Source of the DNA: Sphingomonadaceae bacterium
GTDB taxonomy: Bacteria > Pseudomonadota > Alphaproteobacteria > Sphingomonadales > Sphingomonadaceae
Direction of reading: 5' to 3'
Length of the DNA: 64,000 bases
Assembly (NCBI GenBank): GCA_021300355.1
Contig: JAJTEF010000024.1
Coordinates: 1 to 64,000, forward strand
Position numbers and translations under genes: made by a program. Below the pieces are notes generated by a model. The model was not told the origin of the DNA. It saw only the letters and a list, made by a program, of their open reading frames with translations, and did not search any database. The stretch's first letter is position 1, and every line of letters starts with the position of its first letter. Positions 1-10,006 of this stretch are shown here, in pieces.

Positions 1-1611
1 TCCCGATCATCGGTTCAGGCCGAAATAGTCATCGCCAATCATGCGCTGATGATGGTCAATGCCGCGCGCGGTCGTGATGAACTCAACCGCCCAAGCCGCA
101 TCATCTTCGACGAGGGCCATCATTTGTTTGATGCTGCGGACTCAATGTTTGCAGCAGCACTAACCGGCCAAGAAACCATTGAACTGCGCCGCTGGGTGAT
201 TGGCCCCGAAGGCAAAGCCCGCGGCCGACGCCGTGGTTTGTCGGCGCGCCTCGCCGATGTCGCATCTTATGATGAAGAAGGCGGCCTTGCCATCGAGATG
301 GCACGAATGGCGGCAGAAGCGCTGCCCGGCGATGGTTGGCTGGCGCGGTTGGCGGAAGGTGTTCCCTCGGGACCCATTGAACGGTTTTTGGCCGCGGTTC
401 GGGCGATGGTGTTTGCCCGTGATGAAACAAACGCCACCGAAGGCGGCTATGGTCTGGAAACCGAACTGGCTGATCCCGACGCCGCGGTTGTCGATGCCGC
501 CGCAGACGCAGCCGTTGCACTGGAGGCGCTGGCGCGTCCCCTGACAGTGCTGGGACAGCGGCTTGAGGCGATGGTGCCCGATCCCCCCGATTGGCTTGAT
601 GGCAGCGCCAGAGCCCGCGTTGAGGGCGCTATGGCGAGCTTGAGTTGGCGGATTGATACGGTCCGCGCATGGATTTCGATGCTCGCGCGTGCGGTAGGCC
701 CGGTGGATTCTGAATTTGTCGATTGGCTCGCGATTGACAGGTTCGAAGGTCGCGAAATGGACATCGGCATGCACCGGCGCTGGCTTGACCCGATGAAGCC
801 CGTCGCGGACATCGTCCTGAAACCAAGCCATGGGGTCCTTGCCACATCGGCAACTTTGCGCAGTGGCGGCGACTGGAAAAATGCGGAGACCCGCACAGGC
901 GCGTTGCATTTGGATAAGCCCGCCACACATTTTTCTGCGATCAGCCCCTTTGACTATACGGCGCAGGCAGAGGTCCTGATCGTCACGGATATCAAAAAGG
1001 GCGATGCTGCGGCACTGGCGGGGGCCTATGCCGCGCTTATTACGGCATCGGGTGGCGGCGTCCTTGGCCTGTTCACGGCAATTCGGCGTTTGCGATCAAC
1101 CTATGCCCGCATTGCCGACCGTTTGGCGCGTGATGGCCTACCGCTCTATGCCCAACATGTTGACCCGATTGACACCGGAACCTTAGTCGACATTTTCCGG
1201 GATGATCCGCACGCCAGCTTGCTGGGCACGGATGCTTTGCGCGACGGCGTGGATGTGCCGGGGCATTCGCTGCGCCTTGTCATCATGGAACAGATACCAT
1301 GGCCGCGTCCGGACATATTGCACCGCGCCCGCCGCCTCAAAAATGGCGGTATTGATTTTGATGATCGCATCATTCGCGCAAAAATGGCGCAGGCATTTGG
1401 ACGCCTGATCCGCAGTGCAGACGACAAGGGGCATTTTGTTCTGCTCTCGTCCGCCGTGCCCAGCCGGCTATTGACGGCGTTTCCGCCGGGAACGCCTATA
1501 CGAAGGGTTACGTTGGCTGAGGCAGTCGCTTCGGTAAAAACAGGCCTTTCGCCGGATGAAAAATTGCGGCAGGACGTCAAAATCAGTCTCGATGAAAGCA
1601 ACCCGTTTTGA
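1..1611 (+). CDS. ATP-dependent DNA helicase, DinG/Rad3 (XPD)-like, 5' end outside window
   Basis: Frame open from base 1. Motifs IIFDEGHHLFDAADS (DEAH box), VLATSATL, and C-terminal LLGTDALRDGVDVPG...QAFGRLIRS. Confidence 0.85.
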   Translation, partial: SRSSVQAEIVIANHALMMVNAARGRDELNRPSRIIFDEGHHLFDAADSMFAAALTGQETIELRRWVIGPEGKARGRRRGLSARLADVASYDEEGGLAIEMARMAAEALPGDGWLARLAEGVPSGPIERFLAAVRAMVFARDETNATEGGYGLETELADPDAAVVDAAADAAVALEALARPLTVLGQRLEAMVPDPPDWLDGSARARVEGAMASLSWRIDTVRAWISMLARAVGPVDSEFVDWLAIDRFEGREMDIGMHRRWLDPMKPVADIVLKPSHGVLATSATLRSGGDWKNAETRTGALHLDKPATHFSAISPFDYTAQAEVLIVTDIKKGDAAALAGAYAALITASGGGVLGLFTAIRRLRSTYARIADRLARDGLPLYAQHVDPIDTGTLVDIFRDDPHASLLGTDALRDGVDVPGHSLRLVIMEQIPWPRPDILHRARRLKNGGIDFDDRIIRAKMAQAFGRLIRSADDKGHFVLLSSAVPSRLLTAFPPGTPIRRVTLAEAVASVKTGLSPDEKLRQDVKISLDESNPF

Positions 1612-2153
1612 CGTTCGCGCTCACCTTATTCCGCCATGCAAAATCGAGCTGGGATGACTCGGTGCCGCGGGACTTTGACCGCCCGTTGAATAAGCGCGGC
1701 GAAAAAGCTGCCGTCACGATGGGCACATGGGTGAAGCGCAACGGTCTGGTTTTCGACCATGTCGTTGCCAGCCCCGCTGTGCGCGTGATCGACACGATTG
1801 ACCAGTTTGTGAAGGGTACTGGCGGACGCATGGACCCGCATTGGGACCGCCGGATATATCTGGCATCGTCAGCCACGTTGATGGACGTGCTGCGCGACCA
1901 GGCGGACGAACATAAGAACCTTTTGATGGTCGGACATAATCCGGGAATGGAAGATCTGGTTTTCGATATTTGCCCCGATGACGGCACGTCGCCATTGCGC
2001 GATCTGGTTTGGGAAAAATATCCCACCGCCGCCATTGCGCGTATGGAACTGAACATCGACCATTGGGCGGACGTTGAGCGGTCGTGTGGGCATCTGACCC
2101 ATTTCATCCGACCGCGCGATCTTGATCCCGATCTTGGGCCGCAAGACGAATGA
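1608..2153 (+). CDS. SixA-like histidine phosphatase family protein
   Basis: N-terminal LFRHAKSSWDD (RHG-type motif), VVASPAVR, LMVGHNPGMEDL; overlaps upstream stop by 4 bp. Confidence 0.85.
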   Translation: MTFALTLFRHAKSSWDDSVPRDFDRPLNKRGEKAAVTMGTWVKRNGLVFDHVVASPAVRVIDTIDQFVKGTGGRMDPHWDRRIYLASSATLMDVLRDQADEHKNLLMVGHNPGMEDLVFDICPDDGTSPLRDLVWEKYPTAAIARMELNIDHWADVERSCGHLTHFIRPRDLDPDLGPQDE

Positions 2154-2671
2154 CTCTCGTAATTTGGCGTAAAGCAGGCGTGCATGATGCGGATGCGCTA
2201 GCGCTTCTTGGATCCGCAACATTCCTTGCGACCTTTGCCTTTGACCATCCCGGCCAACCACTGATCGAACATCTGCGTACCGAACACAGTCCGGAATATT
2301 ATGCCAATGCCTTGGCGCAGCCCGGTGTGGATATCGTGATGGGTGAAACACCACTCGGCGCGCCTGTTGGCTACGCCATGATAACCCCGCCATCGCACCC
2401 GGACCTGCAACAGGATGGGGATATTGAGTTAAAGCGCATTTATTTGCTGGGGCCCTGGCAAGGTGGCGGCAACGGCAGACAATTGCTTGAGCAAGCCTTT
2501 GCCATCGCGGCCGAGCGCGGTGCGAAACGCATGCTGTTAGCGGTGTATGAAAACAACGAAAAAGCGGTCGCTTTTTATGAGCGCGCCGGTTTTGCCGCGA
2601 TTGGAAATACCGTCTTCATGGTCGGGGATGTCCCGTTTCGCGATATGGTCTACGCGCGGCCGCTTATTTGA
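2150..2671 (+). CDS. GNAT family N-acetyltransferase
   Basis: IELKRIYLLGPWQGGGNGRQLLEQAF and LAVYENNEKAVAFYERAGF, typical GNAT motifs. Confidence 0.85.
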   Translation: MTLVIWRKAGVHDADALALLGSATFLATFAFDHPGQPLIEHLRTEHSPEYYANALAQPGVDIVMGETPLGAPVGYAMITPPSHPDLQQDGDIELKRIYLLGPWQGGGNGRQLLEQAFAIAAERGAKRMLLAVYENNEKAVAFYERAGFAAIGNTVFMVGDVPFRDMVYARPLI

Positions 2672-2673
2672 AC

Positions 2674-3033
2674 TTACGCCGCGGCAAGCGCGGATGCGAG
2701 CCTATCGCGAATGGCACGCAGCGCGGAAACATCAAACTGTGGACCAGTCGCAACGGGGGCTGATGCAACAACCGCCGCTGGGGCCGGAACGTCACCTGTT
2801 TCCAAAAAGCGTCTGGCGCCTTTGACCGTATATCCCTCGCTATAGAGTAACCGGTGGATAGTGTGCAGCAAGGCCACGTCATCGGGTCGATATAGACGGC
2901 GTCCACCGGCGCGGGTCAGTGGTTTCAGCATTGGGAATTGTTCTTCCCAATAACGCAAAATATGCGTCCGAACGCCCAAAACCTGCGCCATTTCGCCAAT
3001 GGTTCGAAATGCGTCCGCCGATTTTTCAACCAT
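2674..3033 (-). CDS. MerR family transcriptional regulator
   Basis: [26 protein letters not shown]...[11 protein letters not shown], MerR HTH. Confidence 0.88.
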   Translation of the reverse strand: MVEKSADAFRTIGEMAQVLGVRTHILRYWEEQFPMLKPLTRAGGRRLYRPDDVALLHTIHRLLYSEGYTVKGARRFLETGDVPAPAAVVASAPVATGPQFDVSALRAIRDRLASALAAA

Positions 3034-3039
3034 GATGGG

Positions 3040-3330
3040 TTATTTGACCTTTTGACGCATGCCTTGGCTGGCCCGAAATGTCAGGACCCGACGCGGCGTT
3101 ATGGGCACTTCCACACCCGTTTTGGGATTACGCCCTACCCGCTGGCCTTTGTCACGCAAAACAAAGGTGCCAAAACCGGATATTTTTACATTTTCGCCGT
3201 CAAGCACAGCCGTCGTCATATGATCAAGAATAGACTCAATCATCGTTGCCGCGTCAGCGCGCGACAAACCGATTTGACGATTGAGAATTTCCGCCAGATC
3301 GGCGCGCGTTAAAGTTCCTGTGTCTGCCAT
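3040..3330 (-). CDS. ihfA: Integration host factor subunit alpha
   Basis: 96 aa HU/IHF fold; [39 protein letters not shown]. Confidence 0.93.
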   Translation of the reverse strand: MADTGTLTRADLAEILNRQIGLSRADAATMIESILDHMTTAVLDGENVKISGFGTFVLRDKGQRVGRNPKTGVEVPITPRRVLTFRASQGMRQKVK

Positions 3331-3417
3331 TTACGGTCTCCGGATGTCCAACCACCCTTAATTGCAACAACATACAGGAGAATTTTCAATTGTAAAACGG
3401 CGATCTTTGGAAAACGG

Positions 3418-4386
3418 TTACATTCGAACGACAGAAGCGCCCCATGTGAAACCACCGCCCATTGCCTCGATCACAACGACATCCCCGGCCTTAATCCGGC
3501 CGTCCCGCACGGCAACATCAAGGGCAAGCGGAACAGAGGCTGCCGAGGTATTTGCATGCTGGTCGACCGTCAGAACAACTTTGTCGGCGTCGAGCCCAAG
3601 TTTCTTGGCGGTCGCTTCAATAATCCGGGCATTTGCCTGATGTGGCACCACCCAATCAACATCCGCGGCGGTGAGTTCTGCTTCCTCAAGAACTTCATGA
3701 AGTACGCTGGTCAGGTTGGTGACCGCGTGGCGAAACACTTCGCGGCCCTTCATGCGCAACTTACCAACGGTACCCGTCGTGGATGGACCGCCGTCGACAT
3801 ATAATAATTCATTATGCTGGCCGTCGGCATGCAGCTTGGTGGCCAAGGCACCCCGGGTTCCAACTTCGCCCGACAGCACGACTGCGCCGGCTCCATCACC
3901 AAAAAGCACACAGGTTGTGCGGTCTTCCCAGTCCAAGATGCGGCTGAAGGTTTCTGCGCCGATCACCAATGCGTTACGCGCCGATCCTGCGCGGATCATG
4001 CTTTCCGCCACAGAAAATGCGTACAGGAACCCCGAACATACCGCAGCGACATCAAAGGCCACGCCGCCATTGCAGCCGAGCGCGTGCTGGACAATGGTGG
4101 CCGATGCCGGGAATGTCTGGTCCGGAGTGGCGGTCGCCAAAATAATCAGATCAATGTCGGACGCGGCCATATTTGCCGCCTCAAGCGCGTTGCGCGACGC
4201 CTCTATCGCAAGGCTGGATGTCGTTTCATCGGGTTCAGCGATGTAGCGAAATTTGATACCGGTGCGTTCGGTGATCCATTCGTCCGTCGTGTCGACTTTG
4301 GCAGCAAGTTCGGCGTTTGATACGCGGTTGCGCGGAAGCGCGGACCCTGTGCCTTTGATAACGGCGTGAAGGGCCACAACGGTCAT
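3418..4386 (-). CDS. fabH: Beta-ketoacyl-ACP synthase III
   Basis: [14 protein letters not shown] active-site Cys, [24 protein letters not shown]; adjacent to plsX. Confidence 0.95.
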   Translation of the reverse strand: MTVVALHAVIKGTGSALPRNRVSNAELAAKVDTTDEWITERTGIKFRYIAEPDETTSSLAIEASRNALEAANMAASDIDLIILATATPDQTFPASATIVQHALGCNGGVAFDVAAVCSGFLYAFSVAESMIRAGSARNALVIGAETFSRILDWEDRTTCVLFGDGAGAVVLSGEVGTRGALATKLHADGQHNELLYVDGGPSTTGTVGKLRMKGREVFRHAVTNLTSVLHEVLEEAELTAADVDWVVPHQANARIIEATAKKLGLDADKVVLTVDQHANTSAASVPLALDVAVRDGRIKAGDVVVIEAMGGGFTWGASVVRM

Positions 4387-5408
4387 TCTGCCTGCACCCG
4401 CGCCAGATCTTGGGTGATGCGCGCCGTAATGTCTTCTTCCACCAACCGCGCGGCGACTTCTACTGCGTTCGCCACGCCCTTAACGTTCGCACTTCCGTGA
4501 CTTTTTACCACGACACCGTTCAGCCCCATGAAGACGGCGCCATTGTGATTATTGGGGTCAAGATGATGGCGCAGCAACTCAGTCGCGGGACGCGACACCA
4601 GAAAGCCGAATTTTGACCGCACCGAGCTTGTAAAAGCGCGGCGCAGCAGATCGGTCACGAACCGGGCAGTACCCTCAATGGACTTCAGCGCGATATTTCC
4701 CGTGAAGCCATCGCAAACGACAACGTCGCATTCGCCGCGGTTGATTTTGTCCGCCTCGACAAATCCCTGAAAATCCATGTGTAGGCCAGTCGCATTGCGC
4801 AGATGCAAGGCCGCATCGCGCAGCTGATCGGTGCCCTTCATTTCTTCTGTGCCAATGTTCAAAAGCCGAACCCGCGGGCGGTCAAAACCGAAAATGATGC
4901 GGGAATAGGCCGCACCCATAATGGCGAACTGGACCAGATTTTTCGCTTCGCACTCGGTGTTTGCGCCCAGATCGAGCATTACCACGTCGGTGTCTTCAAG
5001 CGTCGGTAAAAGCGCAGAAAGCGCTGGCCGGTCGATCCCGGGCATGGTCCGTAAGGCGAGTTTTGCGGTGGCCATCAACGCGCCGGTATTGCCTGCGCTG
5101 ACTGCAGCGCTGGCTTCTCCTGTTTTCACGGCGTTTATCGCCAGGCCCATGGAGCTGGTCTTGGCCTTGCGCAGAGCAGCGCTGACCTTGTCATCCGCCG
5201 TTACGACATCGTCGGAGTGCAGGATTTCGGAGGCAGCCCGCAGATTGGGGTGTTGATCAAGCGCCGCTTTGATGCGGACTTCATCCCCAACCAAAAGAAA
5301 GTTGAAACTTTCATGCCGGTGACGCGCCAACGCCGCACCTGCAATCATAACAGGTACGCCCTCGTCACCGCCCATCGCGTCTATGGCGATACGCGGTTTC
5401 GTGGACAC
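4383..5408 (-). CDS. plsX: Phosphate acyltransferase PlsX
   Basis: [31 protein letters not shown]; plsX-fabH order. Confidence 0.95.
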   Translation of the reverse strand: MSTKPRIAIDAMGGDEGVPVMIAGAALARHRHESFNFLLVGDEVRIKAALDQHPNLRAASEILHSDDVVTADDKVSAALRKAKTSSMGLAINAVKTGEASAAVSAGNTGALMATAKLALRTMPGIDRPALSALLPTLEDTDVVMLDLGANTECEAKNLVQFAIMGAAYSRIIFGFDRPRVRLLNIGTEEMKGTDQLRDAALHLRNATGLHMDFQGFVEADKINRGECDVVVCDGFTGNIALKSIEGTARFVTDLLRRAFTSSVRSKFGFLVSRPATELLRHHLDPNNHNGAVFMGLNGVVVKSHGSANVKGVANAVEVAARLVEEDITARITQDLARVQAE

Positions 5409-5431
5409 CTATTATTCTCCTTTAGGAAGGA

Positions 5432-5608
5432 TCAGGCGACTGCCACCACTTCGCGGCCATTATAATGGCCACAAGCATCGCACAGGTGATGCGGACGCTT
5501 CAGTTCGCCGCAATTTGGGCATTCTTGATACGCTGCAACTGTCAGCGAATCATGGCTGCGACGCATGCCGCGCTTCGAAGGGGATGTTTTTCTTTTGGGG
5601 ACAGCCAT
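5432..5608 (-). CDS. rpmF: 50S ribosomal protein L32
   Basis: 58 aa [58 protein letters not shown], translated by hand (below ORF-track cutoff); upstream of plsX. Confidence 0.96.
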   Translation of the reverse strand: MAVPKRKTSPSKRGMRRSHDSLTVAAYQECPNCGELKRPHHLCDACGHYNGREVVAVA

Positions 5609-5805
5609 CTCGGCACCTGTTCCATTTCAAAATCAATAAGTTCTAGGGCATGCTAGGCGAAAGAGGTGGTCGTGGCAAGCAATCGCCAGAATCAGCCTAA
5701 GTCAACCGCACATGTCTGTGTGAGCCGCGCGCTATACTTCTTTTTCTGGGCTTTGCAACCCGTGAGATAGCAGATAAGCTCCGCAAACGAACAGGGAGAG
5801 AATAT

Positions 5806-6204
5806 ATGTTGAGTTTACCCGTAACCCTTACCATCGCTGCAGGCGCCGCTTTGGTGAACATTTGGCTCATGTTACGCTGTGGGCAGGCACGGACCAAAGA
5901 AAGCGTCTCGATTGGCGATGGCGGCAGCGAATTTGTTATCCGGCGGATGCGCGCGCATGCCAATTTCGTCGAGAGCGCGCCATTTGTCTTGGTCTTGATT
6001 GCCGCACTTGAGGCAACGGGCGGCACCAACAACTGGCTATGGGGCCTGGGCATCCTTTATATCGTTGGCCGGCTTGCGCATGGCCTGGGCATGGACGGCG
6101 GCACATTGGGCAAAGGCCGGATGGTCGGCACGCTGACTTCTATGCTGACGCTGCTTGGGCTCGCTGGATGGGCGCTCGCCCGCGTTTACGCAGTGGTGCT
6201 GTAA
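5806..6204 (+). CDS. MAPEG family membrane protein
   Basis: RRMRAHANFVESAPFVLVLIAALEATG, MAPEG signature, about 4 TM segments. Confidence 0.85.
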   Translation: MLSLPVTLTIAAGAALVNIWLMLRCGQARTKESVSIGDGGSEFVIRRMRAHANFVESAPFVLVLIAALEATGGTNNWLWGLGILYIVGRLAHGLGMDGGTLGKGRMVGTLTSMLTLLGLAGWALARVYAVVL

Positions 6205-6205
6205 C

Positions 6206-6892
6206 TCACCGGGCGGCCAGAACGTCATCGGCGACAAATGCATTGTGCTGTCGCTCATAACCGAACTGGCTGGTTGGTCCGTGACCGGGGATGAAGGTAA
6301 CATCATCCCCCAACGGCCATAGCTTTGTCGTAATCGCATTGATGAGGTCCGCGTGGTTTCCGCGTGGAAAATCGGTGCGGCCGATAGAGCCCTGAAACAA
6401 GACGTCACCGACAATTGCAAGACGACTGGGCGCATGATGAAAAATCACGTGCCCCGGCGTATGTCCGGGACAATGAATGACATCGAGCGTCAGGTTACCC
6501 ACGGTGACCGTGTCGCCATCCACCAGCCAGCGATCTGGTTCGAACGTATGCGCTTCCATACCCCAGCGTGCGCCGTCATAGTCGAGCTTTGCAATCCAGA
6601 AGCGGTCTTCTTCATGCGGCCCCTCAATCGGCAGGCCTAATTCTTTTGCGAGCATGCCGGTCTGGCCGCAATGGTCAAGATGGCCGTGCGTCACCAATAG
6701 CTTTTCCAGCTCGACCCCCGTCTGCGCCACAGCGGCTTTCAACTTGTCCAGATCACCACCCGGGTCGACCAGTGCCGCCTTGTTCGTTTCTGTACACCAA
6801 AACAGCGTACAATTTTGCTGAAGCGGCGTCACCGGAATGATGGCGGCTTTTAGGGGCGGTGCCTTGGGTGCAGCAGATGTTACGTTCGACAT
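6206..6892 (-). CDS. MBL-fold metallo-hydrolase (glyoxalase II-like)
   Basis: VTHGHLDHCGQ, HCPGHTPGHVIF, GDVLFQGSIGRTDFP, FIPGHGP. Confidence 0.92.
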   Translation of the reverse strand: MSNVTSAAPKAPPLKAAIIPVTPLQQNCTLFWCTETNKAALVDPGGDLDKLKAAVAQTGVELEKLLVTHGHLDHCGQTGMLAKELGLPIEGPHEEDRFWIAKLDYDGARWGMEAHTFEPDRWLVDGDTVTVGNLTLDVIHCPGHTPGHVIFHHAPSRLAIVGDVLFQGSIGRTDFPRGNHADLINAITTKLWPLGDDVTFIPGHGPTSQFGYERQHNAFVADDVLAAR

Positions 6893-6932
6893 GCGGCACT
6901 ATGTGGCCGACTGAAGCGCGCGAGGCAAGCCT

Positions 6933-7574
6933 TCAGAGCCGACGCCCTGCCCACACCACGCGGCCGATGACCGTAACAGTTGCGCCGTCAACATCTGGCC
7001 AGTCGGGATAATTGGGGTTGTCGGAAAGCACCGACAGTCGCCCCCGCGGCCCTTGCGCCAGACGTTTGACCATCAACATATCGTCCAGCCGGATAACATG
7101 GATGCCATCACGCACCGCTTGGGCCGCCGCGCGGTCGTCGACCATGATATCGTCACCATGGTTCAGCGTGGGTGACATCGATTCACCGTCCACGCGGATG
7201 AGAGAGAGCTTAGCTGGATCAAGCCCCATCCTGCGCAGCCATTTTTCATCAAAGCCGATCTTGCCAGCCAGCGCCTCGCCATCGTGCATAGCGCCCACAC
7301 CTGCAGAAGCGCCGACCTCCAGCTTCGGAATGAGGCGAATTCCGGACGTCACCTCAGTGTCTGAGGATTTGCCCAACAAAACCTCATCAACACCAAAAAA
7401 TCGGGCCAATATGCCGCGCTCGGTTTCGGGCAACTTTTTGGGCGTTCCGCGTTTGATAAACTGCTGGATATAAGCCGGATTTCGACCGACCAGCTTTGAC
7501 AATCCGGCAAAATCTTCGCCGCTTTCCGAAATGAGTCGCTCCAGAGCAGCTCTTGGTTCTTCCTCCATGGTCAT
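6933..7574 (-). CDS. HTH repressor with LexA-like S24 peptidase domain
   Basis: C-terminal DGESMSPTLNHGD (catalytic Ser) and DDMLMVKRL (catalytic Lys); Ala-Gly in VGASAGVGAM; N-terminal HTH-like region. Confidence 0.85.
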   Translation of the reverse strand: MTMEEEPRAALERLISESGEDFAGLSKLVGRNPAYIQQFIKRGTPKKLPETERGILARFFGVDEVLLGKSSDTEVTSGIRLIPKLEVGASAGVGAMHDGEALAGKIGFDEKWLRRMGLDPAKLSLIRVDGESMSPTLNHGDDIMVDDRAAAQAVRDGIHVIRLDDMLMVKRLAQGPRGRLSVLSDNPNYPDWPDVDGATVTVIGRVVWAGRRL

Positions 7575-7589
7575 CCCTCCGCTTCGGTT

Positions 7590-7621
7590 GGATATATCCT
7601 AGACTTGTAGGATTTATCCTA
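7590..7621. promoter_or_regulatory. Two repeated 12-bp near-palindromic operators (GGAT[A/T]TATCCTA) 20 bp apart
   Basis: ggatatatccta at 7590-7601 and ggatttatccta at 7610-7621, in the divergent region between the S24 gene and the 68-aa ORF. Confidence 0.6.
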
Positions 7622-7629
7622 TCAGATTT

Positions 7630-7644
7630 GTTCTATATTTGTTC
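7630..7644 (+). promoter_or_regulatory. Candidate SOS box (alphaproteobacterial LexA site GTTC-N7-GTTC)
   Basis: GTTC TATATTT GTTC read directly; matches the established alphaproteobacterial LexA direct-repeat consensus. Confidence 0.65.
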
Positions 7645-7691
7645 TTACTGATTCGGGCAAGCAAATCCGGGGCGAACATGGAGGAGACATT

Positions 7692-7898
7692 ATGCATATC
7701 AAACGCCTGATTGAACGGTTTCTGCGTGATCAGGGCCTACCTCCCACCAAGTTCGGGCGCTTGGCGGCGCGCGATCCGCGACTCGTGCTCGACATCAGAT
7801 TGGGTCGCGAAATCCGACCCGAAATGGAGGAAAAACTGCGCGCATTCAAATGCAGCTATGGCGAGAAGCCCGACGCACAAGGGAGTGAACGGCAATGA
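7692..7898 (+). CDS. Small protein of unknown function (68 aa), divergent from S24 repressor
   Basis: ggaggagac RBS, ATG, 68 aa basic/helical; 4-bp ATGA overlap with next ORF. Confidence 0.7.
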   Translation: MHIKRLIERFLRDQGLPPTKFGRLAARDPRLVLDIRLGREIRPEMEEKLRAFKCSYGEKPDAQGSERQ

Positions 7899-8197
7899 CG
7901 CGCCAGATAAAGTCCCGCAGCCTTGTTCGTGCGCTTCAATCGTTAATGCCCACAGCAAGCATCACGATATTGCACGAGCGGCCTTGGCATAGCCTTTCAT
8001 TTAGCGGCGCCCAAATAGGTCTGTCCGTTGCACTGCCCGTAACCGCCGCAGAACAGCGTTCGGCCGTCGCACAGCTATTAGAAGATCATGAATTCTCGTT
8101 ACCGAGCCAACTGGTAGCAGACATCGCCATAACCGAGACCGCTATATTCGACGGCCAATACCGCCTGATAATCGACGCGCTCTTACTGGAGGATTAG
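7895..8197 (+). CDS. Small protein of unknown function (100 aa), coupled to the 68-aa ORF
   Basis: ATGA overlap with upstream ORF, complete 100-aa ORF; no family recognised. Confidence 0.65.
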   Translation: MTRQIKSRSLVRALQSLMPTASITILHERPWHSLSFSGAQIGLSVALPVTAAEQRSAVAQLLEDHEFSLPSQLVADIAITETAIFDGQYRLIIDALLLED

Positions 8198-8246
8198 CGC
8201 ATGCCAAAAGGTTGTTAAGCGGCGCATTCGGCCTTACACATAAAAT

Positions 8247-9407
8247 ATGACAGCAAAATCAGCACCGGTAATTCAGCGCATTCAACCAGACGCGGTCATT
8301 CCACGGTTCCAATATTATTGGGACGCAACCGTGACGTGGGTTCAGGGCAATGTCTTTGAACTGAGCGTAGCCATTGGCATGGCCATTATCGTTTTCATCG
8401 CGCTCAGCTGGTTGAAACGCATTGCGTCCAAAATTGCGCGTGAAAGCGAACATCGCGCGCATGTGAAATCGATCGTCGCGCGTACTTTAGCGCGTACGAG
8501 CAAGTTTTTCCGGGTCATGGTGTCGATTGAACTGGTGAACCAGATTGCCAATGCTCCGGCGGCGTTGGCCCATGCCATCGATATCTTATTCACCATCGCG
8601 ATCGTTGTGCAGGTGGCGATATGGCTGCGCGAAATCATATTGGGCATGATTGAGCGGCGCGCTGGCGAAGGGCTGCACGAACATGAGACGCTGCAAAGCG
8701 CGATGGTGTTAATCCGGCTGCTCGTCAGCTTTGCTTTGTTCGCCGTTGCTGCAATCGTCATTCTCGACAATCTCGGCGTTAACGTCACCGGCCTTGTCGC
8801 TGGTTTAGGCGTTGGCGGCATTGCCATTGGCCTTGCTGCCCAGGGGATTTTCTCCGACCTGTTCGCCGCCATATCGATTATTTTTGATAAGCCCTTCCGC
8901 CGCGGCGATACGGTATCTTATGACAACACCGTCGCCCGGGTCGAAGTCATCGGCATGAAAAGCACAAGGCTGCGCGCGCTGACGGGTGAAGAGAAGATCA
9001 TCTCCAACAGCAAGTTGCTTGAGAAGGAAATTACGAACAACACGCTGACGCTCTACCGCCGGGTCACCTTCGTCCTGACGCTCGTATACCAAACCCCGCC
9101 CGCCCTAGCGAAGCGGATCCCGGAAATTTTGCGCGAAGTTGTCGAAAGCAATGGCGCGCAATTTATCCGCGCTGGGTTCAATAACTTTGCCGCAAGCTCG
9201 CTCGATTTCCATCTCGTTTTCGATATCGAAAGCGACGATGTAGAGGTTATGTTTCAGGCACGGCATGACATTGGCATTGCCATCATCGACCGGTTTGCGC
9301 GTGAAGGCATTTCCTTTGCTTATCCCACACAAACCACATTCACCGCAGCCCCCGATGGCCATATGGTCATGCCCTATGCGCCGCCTGCTCCCGCGCCCAA
9401 AGCCTGA
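8247..9407 (+). CDS. MscS family mechanosensitive ion channel protein
   Basis: LGVGGIAIGLAAQGIFSDLFAAISIIFDKPFRRGDTV, MscS pore/beta-domain motif. Confidence 0.92.
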   Translation: MTAKSAPVIQRIQPDAVIPRFQYYWDATVTWVQGNVFELSVAIGMAIIVFIALSWLKRIASKIARESEHRAHVKSIVARTLARTSKFFRVMVSIELVNQIANAPAALAHAIDILFTIAIVVQVAIWLREIILGMIERRAGEGLHEHETLQSAMVLIRLLVSFALFAVAAIVILDNLGVNVTGLVAGLGVGGIAIGLAAQGIFSDLFAAISIIFDKPFRRGDTVSYDNTVARVEVIGMKSTRLRALTGEEKIISNSKLLEKEITNNTLTLYRRVTFVLTLVYQTPPALAKRIPEILREVVESNGAQFIRAGFNNFAASSLDFHLVFDIESDDVEVMFQARHDIGIAIIDRFAREGISFAYPTQTTFTAAPDGHMVMPYAPPAPAPKA

Positions 9408-9523
9408 TTCGCGGATGATGGGTTGCTGGGGCGCAAGCTTGCCGTAACGGCAAATCGCCGGGGCTTGTATTGGACGTTCGAAACCGCCACGGTGCGGCCA
9501 AATAGTTTGCAGGAGAAACACCC

Positions 9524-9982
9524 ATGACCACTATTACCCCAGCGGAATTCGCGACGAAGGTCGGCGAAAAAATCGGCACTTCTGAATGGATTTTGGTTGA
9601 TCAGGACATGATCAACAAATTTGCAGATGCAACCGGTGACCACCAGTTCATCCATATCAATGAAGAAATGGCCAAGATGACTCCATTCGGTGGCACCATT
9701 GCACATGGATTTTTGACCCTGTCGCTCTTTCCCGTACTCAGCGCGAAGTCCGATTGTCCCAAGATCGAAGGCGTCAAAATGGGCGTCAATTATGGTGGCA
9801 ACAAAACCCGTTTTCTGGCGCCCGTCCGTTCGGGCAAGCGGGTGCGCGGACATTTCAAACTTCTTGAACTCGTTGAAAAGCGTCCTGGCCAATGGCAGCA
9901 GACGCTTGAGTTCACCGTCGAGATTGAGGGTGAAGACAAACCAGCACTTCAGGCTGAATGGATCAGCCAGTTTTTCGTATAA
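9524..9982 (+). CDS. MaoC family dehydratase
   Basis: FADATGDHQFIHINEEMAKMTPFGGTIAHGFLTLSL hot-dog/MaoC motif. Confidence 0.92.
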   Translation: MTTITPAEFATKVGEKIGTSEWILVDQDMINKFADATGDHQFIHINEEMAKMTPFGGTIAHGFLTLSLFPVLSAKSDCPKIEGVKMGVNYGGNKTRFLAPVRSGKRVRGHFKLLELVEKRPGQWQQTLEFTVEIEGEDKPALQAEWISQFFV

Positions 9983-10006
9983 TTTTTAATTCAAGGAACC
10001 ATTACC

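Noticed and set aside
6933-8197. Prophage remnant interpretation of the S24 module
   Set aside because: No phage structural, integrase or lysis genes adjacent; flanks are housekeeping genes (MBL hydrolase, MscS).
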